From: an uncultured Desulfobacter sp. | Lineage (GTDB): Bacteria > Desulfobacterota > Desulfobacteria > Desulfobacterales > Desulfobacteraceae | DNA length: 64,000 nt | Direction of reading: 5' to 3' | Assembly: GCF_963677125.1 (NCBI RefSeq) | Contig: NZ_OY781882.1 | Location: 752,501-816,500 of the forward strand | Part shown: piece after piece, positions 33,597-44,004 of the stretch | How positions within the stretch are numbered: position 1 is the stretch's first letter | How the letters are laid out: each line of letters opens with the position of its first letter | Notes under the pieces: generated by a model | Seen by the model: only the letters and a program-made list of their open reading frames with translations | Databases searched by the model: none | What the model was told of the DNA's origin: nothing | Made by a program: the position numbers and the translations under genes

Positions 33597-35102
33597 TCAG
33601 CGTAAGTCTGTTTGAATGATGCTTTTTACTGCAATACGCCCTGAACTAAGTGCAAAACTGCTTGCAGACCCTTCGACGAGAAGGTCATAAGTACTGTCAT
33701 AAAGGCCCCCCATGTCTTGGCCAGTCACATACAAACCAGGAATGACATCCTCGTTGCTGTTAAGGGCCTGCATTTTTGAATTTATCTTAACCCCGCCGAG
33801 TGTTAAAAAAAAGGCACGGAGCCCTTTAAGTGCAAAATATGGTCCTCTAATCGTATCGAATTTGACAAGATGAGCTGGTTTTCGGTTGAAGTCAGGATCA
33901 ATTTTCCGCTCGGCATAACGATTAACCCGCTCAATCGTTTCTTTCAATTTTTCGGGTTTTATTTTTATTTGATCTGCCAAGGCTTCAATCGTATCGGCTT
34001 TGAAAGCAAAGCCTGATTCGATTCCTTGTTGAATCCCTTTATCAAGCGCTGTCATCTTTTGTCCTGGAACGACAATGGCATTAAATGGCGTAAGTGGGCC
34101 TTGCTCAACCATGAATTTTCTCATATTGTCATCAAAAATAGACCACATCAGACCGCCATTGGATGTCATTGCATTGTAAACATCACTGAACACCGAACCC
34201 AGCGATTCATTGTAAAAGCGGTCACCATGCTTGTTGACCCAGAGAAATGGTTGACTCAATGCACAACGCACCTGCTGCAGATGTTCAGGCCCTCGAAACT
34301 GCCTGATGGCAGGTTCGCAGTCAAGATAGGGGCTGTTCCCTGCAATAGCCCCCATACCTGAAAGCGAAGCACTTGCGGCCAGGGCCATGTTGATCCCATC
34401 GCCAGTCCTGCCGTCAACAAGCGGGCCGCGATACATGAGTTTTTCCATTCCTGGCGTATTGACATCAGGAACGTATTTATTCAACATTTCCCTGCTACTG
34501 GCAAATCCGCCTGTTGCAATAATGACAGCTTTGGCGTACACCTCGAATGACTCGCCGTTTTTGTTCTCAGCCACAACGCCGCACACGGTTTTTTCATCAT
34601 TGATTATTAATTTTTTTGCTGGTGTTTCAGTTAAAATAAGGCCGTCATTTTTTTGAATACCCTTGGACAATATCTTCACAACACGTGCGCCCGACCCTTT
34701 AAAAATATGCCATATCTGCAGGCTTTTTTCAGGCGGAAACATTGTTCTGATTGCCTTTATCTCAACGCCCTGGTCCTCTAACCAGTCGATTGTTTTCCCT
34801 GATTCGTTGAAAAGCGTACGAATAACCGCTGCATTACACCGCCAATGATGGAAATCCATCGCTTTGGCAAAAACCTCATCTGTTGTTGTCTTAATCCCAT
34901 TTTTCATCTGGAACCTAGTTCCGATTCCCAAAGAACCTTCCGGAAAAAGACCAGCGCCGCCAAGAAAAGGTAACTTTTCCAGGACAATCACTTTTAAACC
35001 GTTTTCAACTGCGGTTAGGGCCGCTGAAAGCCCGCTTAGCCCTCCGCCGGCAATTGCAATATCATACTTTTTGCCGGAAACGGCCAATACGGACGATGAC
35101 AT
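33597..35102 (-). CDS. FAD-dependent fumarate-reductase-like flavoprotein
   Basis: FAD_binding_2 family oxidoreductase of 501 residues. The preferred ATG at 35102 has GGGAGGAA in front; an in-frame ATG 12 codons upstream (35138) has none. Dinucleotide motif YDIAIAGGGLSGLSAAL (about 11-27), VIIATGGFASSREML in the middle, and LGGVKINSKMQAL with PGLYVTGQDMGGLYDSTYDL at the C-terminus, as in soluble fumarate reductases and related enone reductases. No haem motif (CxxCH) and no export signal, so it is not a flavocytochrome c. Substrate unknown. It is convergent to the acyl-CoA dehydrogenase, 31 bp apart, so the two share no promoter. Confidence 0.85.
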   Translation of the reverse strand: MSSSVLAVSGKKYDIAIAGGGLSGLSAALTAVENGLKVIVLEKLPFLGGAGLFPEGSLGIGTRFQMKNGIKTTTDEVFAKAMDFHHWRCNAAVIRTLFNESGKTIDWLEDQGVEIKAIRTMFPPEKSLQIWHIFKGSGARVVKILSKGIQKNDGLILTETPAKKLIINDEKTVCGVVAENKNGESFEVYAKAVIIATGGFASSREMLNKYVPDVNTPGMEKLMYRGPLVDGRTGDGINMALAASASLSGMGAIAGNSPYLDCEPAIRQFRGPEHLQQVRCALSQPFLWVNKHGDRFYNESLGSVFSDVYNAMTSNGGLMWSIFDDNMRKFMVEQGPLTPFNAIVVPGQKMTALDKGIQQGIESGFAFKADTIEALADQIKIKPEKLKETIERVNRYAERKIDPDFNRKPAHLVKFDTIRGPYFALKGLRAFFLTLGGVKINSKMQALNSNEDVIPGLYVTGQDMGGLYDSTYDLLVEGSASSFALSSGRIAVKSIIQTDLR

Positions 35103-35229
35103 AATTTGTTCCTCCCTGTTCAATAATCTGATCATCATACTAAAATCAGATACGCTCTTTCAATCTGTATGTATTTCTCCCTTTAGACAATATTCAAAGA
35201 AGTTAGAACACTTTAACTCCGTAATAAGG

Positions 35230-36726
35230 CTAACAACACACCTTGTCATTTATGGTGGCACCTCCATAATCCTCTACGGTTTTTCCAGCATTATCTGCAT
35301 ATAAATTTTTCCCAATCTGTGGATTGCCCCCCTCATTTTTGATACCAGCTCCCTTATTATTAATGATCTTATTCTCGTAAATCGTTCCTGCCCCACCATC
35401 TTTAGTCAAAATACCACCCCAGGCATTGCCAGTGATTGTGTTATATCGCACACAAGGGTTTCCTCCCTCTTTGATCTCAATGCCGAATTGTTCGCCCTTG
35501 CTAATTTCATTGTGCTCGATGATCCCGCGTCCAGGCATATAATCCTGATACCCAGGTTCCTTGTGGTGGTAGACAAGAATGCCGGCCCAATTGTGGCGTT
35601 GAATACGGTTGTTGCGAACAAGCGGATTGGCGCCGCTCGCTATATATATGCCGTTGACCTTGTTACGTTCGACTATATTTGATTCAACAAGCCCGTCGGC
35701 GTTCTGGGAAAAAAACAATCCACCAACTTCATTCTTCGTAATCACGCTGCTTACTACAGTACATTTGGTGCCATTGTGTTGGGCGTGTAAGCCACAATGT
35801 TCGGCGTCATGCAGCGAACATTCGATGACTGCTGCCTCCGCTCCGTCACGGATCAGGACCCCGGAATTTTTAGTCCCGAAAACTTCTGTCCGCTCAAGTA
35901 TGCAGTATCCACTAGAAACTATTACACCGTTGAATCCCTCCGCCGTGATTTGCATCCCTGTAATGCGAACACACGAACCAGTGCAGGCGATGGCCGGGCC
36001 ATGAACACCAATCAGCTTCACCCCCGGTTCGCCCACGATCTGCAACGGCTTGTCGATAAATAAAGACTCTCGATATTCCGCAGGTCCCTTCACCCGAATG
36101 ATTTCGCCGGGTTTAGCTCGTTGAATAGCTGCCGAGATGGAATTTAAACCAATCCCGTTCGGATTTACTTCGTGACACTGCAAAGCATTCGCGCCTGCTG
36201 AGCGCATGGCAACCTGCTTGGCTACTCTATTCAACATATCGAGGCCTTCGCCTGAACTCAATGCATCTTGAGGGGTTGTGCGTAACCAGCGAATGTCTTC
36301 CATTTGTCGCTGTACGAGAATGTTGACAACACGTAACTGTTTGTCGTTGTATTGGTTCGAGAACTGACTTGGCCGTCCCAGTCTACGCTCGACCGCAGGT
36401 ACTTCGATGTAGTAGAGAGGCAGAATCCTTGCGGTCTGTTGTTTCTTCGCCTCGAGTTCGGCAAACGCGATAAACTCATTGACACAGTTGTCGCTATTTA
36501 GATAGGCAGGAGTGATAATCGGGATTAAACAGGGACACCTTAGGGCATTTTCCAGTTCCGTTTTCCATACTTGCCCGACATGCAACCCTTGTTTATCTTG
36601 AAAAATTTTCGCATCGCGACCAAGGTGGTCGCCTACGAACCGCCCAATTTTAGACCGCAATGCGGTAATCTCTCCCTCGTGTAAATCATCATGGTGCGCA
36701 TAGCTCAAAAATGCATCATAAGACAT
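35230..36726 (-). CDS. TIR domain fused to a right-handed parallel beta-helix
   Basis: 498 residues from the ATG at 36726, which has GGGAGG 8 bp in front (an ATG at 36747 is less well placed). Residues 1-115 form a TIR domain: MSYDAFLSYAHHDD, IFQDKQGLHVG, IPIITPAYLNSDNC, and C81-x-x-E84, the position of the catalytic Glu in NAD-cleaving TIRs. Residues from about 190 start with SISAAIQRAKPGEIIRV and go through repeated PbH1 coils of 20-25 residues rich in NxI...GI, up to residue 490. The beta-helix resembles NosD and carbohydrate-binding or -cleaving coils. No signal peptide. A helix-rich linker lies between. Likely a signalling or defence effector; target unknown. Confidence 0.88.
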   Translation of the reverse strand: MSYDAFLSYAHHDDLHEGEITALRSKIGRFVGDHLGRDAKIFQDKQGLHVGQVWKTELENALRCPCLIPIITPAYLNSDNCVNEFIAFAELEAKKQQTARILPLYYIEVPAVERRLGRPSQFSNQYNDKQLRVVNILVQRQMEDIRWLRTTPQDALSSGEGLDMLNRVAKQVAMRSAGANALQCHEVNPNGIGLNSISAAIQRAKPGEIIRVKGPAEYRESLFIDKPLQIVGEPGVKLIGVHGPAIACTGSCVRITGMQITAEGFNGVIVSSGYCILERTEVFGTKNSGVLIRDGAEAAVIECSLHDAEHCGLHAQHNGTKCTVVSSVITKNEVGGLFFSQNADGLVESNIVERNKVNGIYIASGANPLVRNNRIQRHNWAGILVYHHKEPGYQDYMPGRGIIEHNEISKGEQFGIEIKEGGNPCVRYNTITGNAWGGILTKDGGAGTIYENKIINNKGAGIKNEGGNPQIGKNLYADNAGKTVEDYGGATINDKVCC

Positions 36727-36992
36727 TTCCATGACCTCCCATTTCAAAGTTAGCTCATTTAAGCCCCCAAAGCCTCCATAATTTCCTTTTATATATTGGG
36801 AACTTATGCAGCATCATTTTTGTCGTAGCAAATTGTTAGCGAACAATAATTCTATCGTGTCAAAGACGCTCAGGCTTCTTCAATAAGTTATTAGGCTAAC
36901 GAGTTTTTCTCGCGTATAATTATTTTTTTTTCTTAACAATATTTGGAAAGGATTGCAATTGTTTGTTTGATTTACAACATCGTTGACTCAGC

Positions 36993-39602
36993 TTACTTGA
37001 TCACATTAGTCAGGGGGATTCCAAGTTGAAATGTAAGGTCCTGTAAGTAGTTTTCAGCCTGATCAAAATCATACGCTTCAATGGATTGTACGACCGCAGA
37101 TATCTCACTGCCAAAGTCGGTATTTTCCAGTAAAGGGACAAGTTTGGCAGCAATCGTACCTGATTGAATACTGCTGGTGTTCACAAGAACGGCTAATTCA
37201 GTTATCAGTGGTTCAATCCGAGCGGTATCGATTGCTCCGTCATGTGTCACAGAGACAGTATGCTTGGCAGCAGAATCCTTCTGCAGTTGTTTTAGTCCGT
37301 CAAAGACTATATTGAGCATATTGACAACATCATTCAGCAATTCTTCCACATTAGCTGTATTTTGTTTGGCGGCTGAATATAGGGCTTGCGCTGAATTATA
37401 AACCTCTGTCATTCCCAGGTTTCCAGCAACACCTTTTAAGGTATGGGCAACATCGGCAGCCGCACTGGAGATGTCGCTCTTTTGTGCCTTCCTGAAGACC
37501 TCTTCAAAATTGGCCTGTTTATCCAAAAAATTTAAAAGCAACTTACGGTACAGTTTGACATCGTTCTGTGAGATTTGCAGACCCGCTTTAACATTAATAC
37601 CGGGAAGCGCTGGAAATTCGGTATTAGAAAAATTCTTTTCGGGAACCGCTGTTTCTTCTTCGATCGGTTGAGAGGGTGTAATCCATTTGGCTATAGTTAT
37701 GAACATCGTGTCAACATCCAGTGGTTTGGTAATATAATCATCCATTCCGGCTGCCAGTACCTTTTCACGATCACCGACCATGGCGTGGGCAGTCATGGCA
37801 ATGATAGGCAGGTCTTTATATTTTTCCTGTTCCCGTATTTTTTTTGTGGCAGTATAACCGTCCATGACCGGCATCTGGCAGTCCATTAAAACCCCATCGT
37901 ATTGATCGTTTTCAAGCAATTCCAAGGCTTCTTGACCGTTCATGGCACACATTACTTCAATGCCGCGATTAGCCAGCAGTTCCAGTACCAGTTCTTGGTT
38001 GATTTCATTGTCTTCAACCACCAGCAACCGACACCCTTTCAGTTTACCAATCGCCTCTACCACCTCTTCAGGGGTGTGCCGGATGTAGCGTGGTTTAATG
38101 GCCTCATATCCCATGGCTGTCAAGACTGCGTTATGCAGGGGGGATGGGGTGATGGGCTTGGTGAGAAAACCGAGTATATTTAGATCATTGACCGCTTTTT
38201 GGATTTTTGGGCGATCGTAGGCGGATACCATGATAATCGTCTGGGGCTGGTCGATCCCGGCATCATTTTGAATCTGCCGGACCGTTTCAACACCATCTAT
38301 ACTGGGCATACGCCAGTCCATCAGTACAAGATCATAGGAAAATCGTTTATCCCTCAGCATTGCCAGGGCCGCTTCTCCTGAATCGGCCTGATCCACGTTG
38401 AAATTAAAACTGCAAAGCTGCCGGCTCAGGATATCACGGGAGGTTTTGTTGTTGTCTACAATCAGAACTCTCATTGATTTAAATTTCGGAACATCAAAAC
38501 GCTGAGGCTCAGGTTGTTTTTTTGGTTTGCCAAACAGGGCCGTGAAATAAAAAGTTGTGCCGAAACCCGTTTCACTTTCCACCCAGATTTTTCCGCCCAT
38601 CAGTCCTGTCAGCTGGCGGGAAATAACAAGCCCCAGTCCTGTCCCTCCATATTTCCGGGTGATAGAACTGTCTGCCTGGGTAAACGGCTGAAATAATTTT
38701 TTCTGTTCCTCTATGCTCATTCCGATACCCGAATCATGCACTGAAAATATCAGCCTTACTTTATCTTTTTCTTCTGTTTCTCCCTCCAGGCCGATTTTAA
38801 CAACAATTTCTCCCTCTGGATCTGTGAATTTTACGGCGTTGTTGCACAGGTTCGACAGCACCTGCCCTAGTCTCAGAGGATCACCGGTCAGGGCGATAGG
38901 AACTTCAGGTGCGATATCATACATCAATTCCAGCCCTTTTTTCTCAGATTTGAGGCTGATAATGCTAAAAAGTCGCTCAATGACTTCTTCAAGACTGAAA
39001 TTGATACGCTCCAAGTCCAGTTTTCCAGACTCAATTTTTGAAAAATCAAGCACATCGTTGATGATCCCAAGCAGTGAATTGGCAGACTGATGTACCTTTG
39101 TGATGTAATTGCGGTTTTTTTCATCCAGATTCGTCTGCAGGGCAAGATTCGACATACCGATAATAGCATTCATAGGCGTCCGGATTTCATGACTCATGTT
39201 TGCCAGGAATTGTGATTTAGCCTCATTCGCGGCTTCGGCTTCCAACTTGGCTGCCTCCAGACTTTGATTAGCCCCTTCCAGTTTCCGGGTACGATCTTCC
39301 ACCAACTCTTCCAAATGGTGGCGGTGCAGATTCAGTTCGGCCTCTGCTTTCTGTTTTTTTATCAGAAAGTGAAGAATAATGTTTCCAAAGATTAAAAAAA
39401 TAACCACGACCAATATTCTGGAGACAATCTGATAGGGGGAGACCCTGAGTAATAAAGTATCAATCCAAGAAAACGGTTCACTGAAAATCAGTTTTTTTAC
39501 GTTCAGATCGTACGATAAATAGGACCACACGCTGTCGATAATCCAATAAAACATGCACAATAAAAATATAAAACCATTTCCTTTGGGATGTGTGAACCGC
39601 AT
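36993..39602 (-). CDS. BarA-like hybrid sensor kinase with two receivers and Hpt
   Basis: 869 residues: two membrane helices (about 10-29 and 60-81) around a short periplasmic loop, a coiled coil, HisKA with H138 in [16 protein letters not shown], HATPase ([25 protein letters not shown]), a first receiver ([14 protein letters not shown] with phosphoacceptor in LMDWRMP), a second receiver ([23 protein letters not shown]) and an Hpt domain near residues 700-790 ([12 protein letters not shown]). The periplasmic loop is too small to bind a ligand well, so the binding protein encoded 70 bp upstream (39673-40827) is its likely input. A separate response regulator is not adjacent. Confidence 0.92.
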   Translation of the reverse strand: MRFTHPKGNGFIFLLCMFYWIIDSVWSYLSYDLNVKKLIFSEPFSWIDTLLLRVSPYQIVSRILVVVIFLIFGNIILHFLIKKQKAEAELNLHRHHLEELVEDRTRKLEGANQSLEAAKLEAEAANEAKSQFLANMSHEIRTPMNAIIGMSNLALQTNLDEKNRNYITKVHQSANSLLGIINDVLDFSKIESGKLDLERINFSLEEVIERLFSIISLKSEKKGLELMYDIAPEVPIALTGDPLRLGQVLSNLCNNAVKFTDPEGEIVVKIGLEGETEEKDKVRLIFSVHDSGIGMSIEEQKKLFQPFTQADSSITRKYGGTGLGLVISRQLTGLMGGKIWVESETGFGTTFYFTALFGKPKKQPEPQRFDVPKFKSMRVLIVDNNKTSRDILSRQLCSFNFNVDQADSGEAALAMLRDKRFSYDLVLMDWRMPSIDGVETVRQIQNDAGIDQPQTIIMVSAYDRPKIQKAVNDLNILGFLTKPITPSPLHNAVLTAMGYEAIKPRYIRHTPEEVVEAIGKLKGCRLLVVEDNEINQELVLELLANRGIEVMCAMNGQEALELLENDQYDGVLMDCQMPVMDGYTATKKIREQEKYKDLPIIAMTAHAMVGDREKVLAAGMDDYITKPLDVDTMFITIAKWITPSQPIEEETAVPEKNFSNTEFPALPGINVKAGLQISQNDVKLYRKLLLNFLDKQANFEEVFRKAQKSDISSAAADVAHTLKGVAGNLGMTEVYNSAQALYSAAKQNTANVEELLNDVVNMLNIVFDGLKQLQKDSAAKHTVSVTHDGAIDTARIEPLITELAVLVNTSSIQSGTIAAKLVPLLENTDFGSEISAVVQSIEAYDFDQAENYLQDLTFQLGIPLTNVIK

Positions 39603-39672
39603 GATGATCTACTCTTTTAAATGCTATTGTAATGGCGCGCCATGGCTGTTGTTATAAATGCTTAAAACAGTT

Positions 39673-40827
39673 TTATTCGATTGTATCAAATGTAACATCG
39701 GATTGTCTAAGAATGCTGGTCGGTATTTTGAATTCAATCAATTCTGCCGTTTTGGTATTGATCGCAATTGTGTCTATATCCTCAAACACCTGCCTCAGTT
39801 TCCTGGGTTTCACACCATTCAAAACACTGGCAATCGCTTTCGCCTGAAACAGGCCAAGATTGTAGAAATCCTTTTTTATAAGGCACATCATAATTCCCTG
39901 CTTGATTAGTGATAAATCTTGGACCAATGACCAACTGGGCACCTTATGTTCGATCAGGATCGGTACATAGTTATGAATATACTTGGGTTGTGTTGCTAAT
40001 ATACCTGTAATCAGGAAGGCATCAATTTGTGGAATGATCTTGTTAAGACACGAAGCATACTCCTTTGCAATTTCATCTGTGTCCCTCTCTGAATCATGAA
40101 TATGACAGTGCACGACTTCAAAGTTGCGCTCCCGGCTGATTTTTTCAATATCCTCAATGGACGAAATCGCTTTTCCAGACTCGGTGTTTGCATAAATGAC
40201 ACCCAGCTTTTTAAATTCAGAGATTCGGTGAAAAAACCTTATCTGGCGGGTAAATCGGTTGGGGTCACATCTTGCAAAAATATGATCGTAACCTGAATCT
40301 TCAGGGCTTTCAATAATCCCGGCCCCCACCGGATCTGAAGTCGACATGATTATAACCGGAGTGGAATGATCGTTGTTTGCTAAATCTTTACCTGCCCATG
40401 TGCCCAATGCAAAAACCATATCAACAGCATCTGTTTCGTTGAGCAGGCACAACATCCGGTGTTTGTTTTCAATCCTTCGTTCTGTTTTCCAATCGGCCGA
40501 CAGGAAAACATCCGGTAAAAATTCCAAATATCGACTTTTCGCTTTATGAGCCAGGTAGTTCCAGATCTCCTTATTGCTATATGTATCAATGTTATCAGGA
40601 AACTGAACCTCACTAAGCCAACCTAATTGAACCAAGCCCTGGATCGTTGCTTTCAGGGTCGTCTGATAATCAGCATATGGTCCACCCTCATAGTAGGCGA
40701 TTTTCCATTTTTTGCCTTTGTTAAGTACTGGATAAATTTTTTTAGGACTCGCATTAATTGAATTAAAAGAGACTAAACAGATGAATAACACAAACATCAT
40801 CAAGCAACGATTTTTTCTCCTGTTCAT
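39673..40827 (-). CDS. ABC_sub_bind-type periplasmic binding protein, likely sensor partner
   Basis: From ATG 40827 (GGAAG 5 bp upstream) it has 384 residues, with a signal peptide (MNRRKNRCLMMFVLFICLVS...). The body is the TrpX/ABC_sub_bind fold: WKIAYYEGGPYADYQTTL, MVFALGTWAGKDLAN, IIMSTSDPVGAGI, KLGVIYANTESGKAIS, and the late GIMMCLIKKDFYNLGLFQAKAIASVL. The family normally feeds an ABC importer, but no permease or ATPase is near. The gene precedes the hybrid kinase by 70 bp on the same strand. I infer that it reports its ligand to that kinase. Confidence 0.8.
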   Translation of the reverse strand: MNRRKNRCLMMFVLFICLVSFNSINASPKKIYPVLNKGKKWKIAYYEGGPYADYQTTLKATIQGLVQLGWLSEVQFPDNIDTYSNKEIWNYLAHKAKSRYLEFLPDVFLSADWKTERRIENKHRMLCLLNETDAVDMVFALGTWAGKDLANNDHSTPVIIMSTSDPVGAGIIESPEDSGYDHIFARCDPNRFTRQIRFFHRISEFKKLGVIYANTESGKAISSIEDIEKISRERNFEVVHCHIHDSERDTDEIAKEYASCLNKIIPQIDAFLITGILATQPKYIHNYVPILIEHKVPSWSLVQDLSLIKQGIMMCLIKKDFYNLGLFQAKAIASVLNGVKPRKLRQVFEDIDTIAINTKTAELIEFKIPTSILRQSDVTFDTIE

Positions 40828-40992
40828 TTGACTTCCTTCCGATGACATTGTTTTTATTGTTGTGCATATAATTTCATCAATGCTTGCAGCATCAATAGCT
40901 AAGGATGGTTTTTTTTATAACAACTCCGTTCAAGATCAAAATTGCTCCGAGTATCTGTGGTAGATTATCCAAGAGGCAACAGGGATGACTTA

Positions 40993-41986
40993 TTATTCCA
41001 TCAGTCCGAAAATCAGGTAAACCAGGGCCGAAATACCGGCCGCCCCCGGAATGGTGAGGATCCAGGCCAGAACAATATTCCCGGTAACGCCCCATCGGAC
41101 GGCGGCAAAGGCGGTGGACGCTTCCCACACCGATGATGCCGCCGGTGATAGTGTGCGTGGTGGAAACAGGAATGCCGGCAAAGAAATTGCCGATGATGGC
41201 GGCCGCAGCTGCCATCTCGGCACAAAATCCATCCACGGGCATGAGCTTGATCACCCGCATACCCACGGTTTTGACCACCTTCCAGCCGCCAAGAAGAGTC
41301 CCTAGGGCGATGGCGCCATAGCAGCTAAAAATAACCCATAACGGAACATGAAAATTCGTCTGCCGGCCGGAAGCGACCAGCACCATAACAATAATCCCCA
41401 TAGTTTTTTGTGCGTCATTGGCACCATGCCCCAGGCTGAACATGGCTGATGACAAAAGCTGACCGATCCGGAACACCCGGTCAACCCCACCCGGCGCCCG
41501 GCGCCGGAATATCCAGGCGATCATAATGGAAAAGGTAATGCCCAGGATCATTCCGATTATGGGAGAGAGGACAATGAAAATGACTATTTTCAGGAGACCG
41601 GACCAGACGATCACACTGGCGCCGCCTTTAACCATGCCCGCCCCCACAATGCCCCCCACAAGGGCATGGGACGCGCTGATGGGCAGCCCCATGCCTGTAC
41701 ACAGATAGGTCCAGAATATGGCCCCGGTCAGAATGGCCAGAACAAACCACAGAGAGAGGGTGTCAGGGGTGACCACCCCTTTACCGATGGTTTTGGCCAC
41801 ACCAACACCAAATACCAAGGCCGCCATCATGTTGAAGAAAGCGGCCCATGCCACCGCCTTACTTGGCGACAAAACACGTGTCGACACAATGGTGGCAATC
41901 GAGTTGGCCGCATCATTCATCCCGTTGAGGAAATCAAACCCCAGGGCGACACAGATAATGGTACCGGCAAATAGAGAGGATTCCAT
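40993..41986 (-). pseudogene. Pit-type phosphate permease, frameshifted near the C-terminus
   Basis: Low-affinity phosphate/metal symporter of the inner membrane. From ATG 41986 (GAGGA upstream) the reading frame has both Pit signatures, DFLNGMNDAANSIAT and LGHGANDAQKTMGI, and the repeated STTHTITGG motif. After IGVGS at about 41121 it leaves frame and ends in unrelated residues at 40892. The next frame carries on properly (STAFAAVRWGVTGNIVLAW...LIFGLME) to a stop at 40993. One extra base in the AGCGTCC stretch explains this. Its operon partner (DUF47) is clearly damaged, so real decay is likely. Confidence 0.85.
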
Positions 41987-41997
41987 CAATTATTCCT

Positions 41998-42448
41998 CAG
42001 GTATGTTTGGTTAGAATGGTTTCGATGACATTGGCCAGATCCTCACACAAGTCAAAGGCGGATTCCAGACGTTCATAAATTTCTTTTTTCTTGATTAGCA
42101 GTAAGGGATAAATACCCGGGTGTCGAACAACCGGGCCAGGGCTTGCCTCAGAACTTGGTCTCCTTCATTTTCAATCATATCCATAATATCATCCATATGG
42201 TGGATCAGCGACCTTATGTCCTCCCTGTCGAACGGGGTTACAAAAACCGTGTTCAGTAGTGCAAAGACCTGGTGCGCGATATTGTCCGCCCTATGTTCAA
42301 TTTCCTTGAGCTGTCTGTTGAGTTCCGACTTGTCAGCCTGTTTTTCCTGAAGCGCCTCAAATACTTCAAGCCCTTGAACAACAATCGCGCAGTGTTCATT
42401 GAAAAGGGTGAAAAATCGATTTTCTTTTGGCAAAAGTTTTTTAAACAT
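41998..42448 (-). pseudogene. DUF47/PhoU-like partner of Pit, deleted and frameshifted
   Basis: Intact relatives are about 205 residues and regulate Pit. Here ATG 42448 (AAGGA upstream) starts the normal MFKKLLPKENRFFTLFNEH. After MDDIMD the reading jumps to the late IENEGDQVLRQALARLF motif, an internal deletion of about 45 codons. The frame then shifts at about 42118 and ends early at 42095. The lost frame goes on (LLIKKKEIYERLESAFDLC...VIETILTKH) to a TGA at 41998-42000, 12 bp before the pit ATG. Two separate lesions argue against a sequencing slip. Confidence 0.85.
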
Positions 42449-42472
42449 GGCTGGTTTCCTTTTCAGTTCCAA

Positions 42473-43619
42473 AGGCTGATCTGTATTGCTTTAACAAGCC
42501 GAAATTAAATGCTTTTTCTATCAATGTGTGATTTTGTATAGTTGGAGATTAAACCCAAAACAAGCGTGAAACAAGTAATCAGAATGAGAAAAAATTTCGA
42601 AACGTCTATCAATGAAGCGTAGAGTTTTCCAGACTAAATTATACAAAGTTGAAAGGATGTTTCGAATTAATAAGAATATCATCAAAAAATTGGCAAAACG
42701 CAAGAAGAAAATAAGCAAAAAAACTCAACAAAAGAGACTGAACTGAATAATCAACTCCTATGCTAAAGACTTCCAACATTCAGTACGAGATTGTAATCGG
42801 CTTCAAGGTGTTGCGCCCGGCGGCATCGGTCTGATTTATATGCTTGCAAAAAGGACTGGCTGAAAAAATTAAGATATCATGGTCATCCTGTCAATCATCT
42901 CCCATCCATATTATTTTGCACCCTCAGGCTCAAGCAGGCTTCGTTTGGGCGAAAACTTAAGGAGAATGAATTTGAATCCAAGCAGCTTGGTAAAAAAATA
43001 AGGATTGGGGAAGAGCTTTCAATAACAGGAACAAACCCTGAAATATAGGGGTGGGGTGGAATACTTTAGAGTTGATACTGGTAAGAGCTTTAAGCCCTGA
43101 ACCCTATACACGATATTTTTTCTTGCAAGTTTTAGCTGGGTCAGGATACTCTGAAGAATGGAATTTGCTATCGGAATACATTAGCCAATCGAGATAGGAC
43201 CCCCCCATGACTGATTACCCCTGCCACACCATCCCACAGCCGAATCATGAGAAAATTTTGATCCAAATTTATGAGGACGAGATAAGATATGCTCAAGTGC
43301 TGGATGCTATACTGAGAAACGATATGGATAACCCTATCTGTTATGAAAAATAAATTTTGTACAATTCTGAATTCCCTTAAAAGCCCACAAAATGTCGGTA
43401 TGATTGTAAGAAGTCATGCTGCGTATGGCGTTCGGAACTAATATTTACTGGTCAGGATCATCCATGGAAGTTCAAAAAGGGGACTCAGTCTTTCTCCAGA
43501 AAATTAGAAAATCAGTGCAACATTCTGCACATACGTGATCAGTACGACGCTTTGCGATGGTGCAAAGAAAACAATTGTTGAAATAATCCACAGAGTAAAC
43601 TGAAATCAGGATTACCGAC
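42473..43619. other. Gene-poor gap with faint transposase-like remnants
   Basis: About 1.15 kb without a convincing gene. In shifting plus-strand frames from 42774 to 42880 the pieces IVIGF, PGGIGLIYMLAKRTG and LAEKI read like the start of an IS1380-type transposase, with two frameshifts; this is weak. A 48-codon frame (43207-43353, MTDYPCHTIPQPNHEK...) has no ribosome site. Otherwise AT-rich, with many stops. Confidence 0.35.
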
Positions 43620-43982
43620 ATGATCGAAATGATAGATATTGGCAAGACTGATGCCATCGCTTATCGAATAAAAGGCAAAATCACAGCAGAAGAAATGAAA
43701 ACCGTTCTTTGTATTTTCAAAGAAAAAATCAGGAAGAATAACAAACTGATAATTTATCAGGAAGTGGCGAGTATTGGTGGCGCAGAGTTCGATGCCATGC
43801 TAGAAAAATTTAAATTCTTTCTTGCATTTGGGCTTTCCCATTTTAGCAGGATTGCCGTTGTTACACATAAAAAATGGATTCATAAACTTGTGGATCTCGA
43901 GTGTAAAATTTTTAAGGGAATAGAAATGAGAGGATTCCCAACGAAAGAAAGGGATCAAGCGATTGAATTTTTGAAAAGGTGA
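43620..43982 (+). CDS. SpoIIAA-like (STAS/Sec14-type) protein
   Basis: 120 residues: one SpoIIAA-like domain with the typical order AYRIKGKITAEEMK, a helix, IIYQEVASIGGAEFDAM, FSRIAVVTHKKW and the late FKGIEMRGFPTKERDQAIEFL. Single-domain proteins of this group bind small hydrophobic or lipid ligands or act in phospho-dependent switching; the role here is unknown. No membrane segment. Start ATG 43620 follows TACCGAC without a strong ribosome site. A membrane protein gene follows after 22 bp. Confidence 0.8.
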   Translation: MIEMIDIGKTDAIAYRIKGKITAEEMKTVLCIFKEKIRKNNKLIIYQEVASIGGAEFDAMLEKFKFFLAFGLSHFSRIAVVTHKKWIHKLVDLECKIFKGIEMRGFPTKERDQAIEFLKR

Positions 43983-44004
43983 TTTTTTAACTCGATACAT
44001 ACTC

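Noticed and set aside
43207..43353. 48-codon frame starting MTDYPCHTIPQPNHEK
   Set aside because: No ribosome site. The DNA around CGAATCATGA also occurs near 44430 in another frame, so it looks more like a short repeated DNA remnant than a gene.
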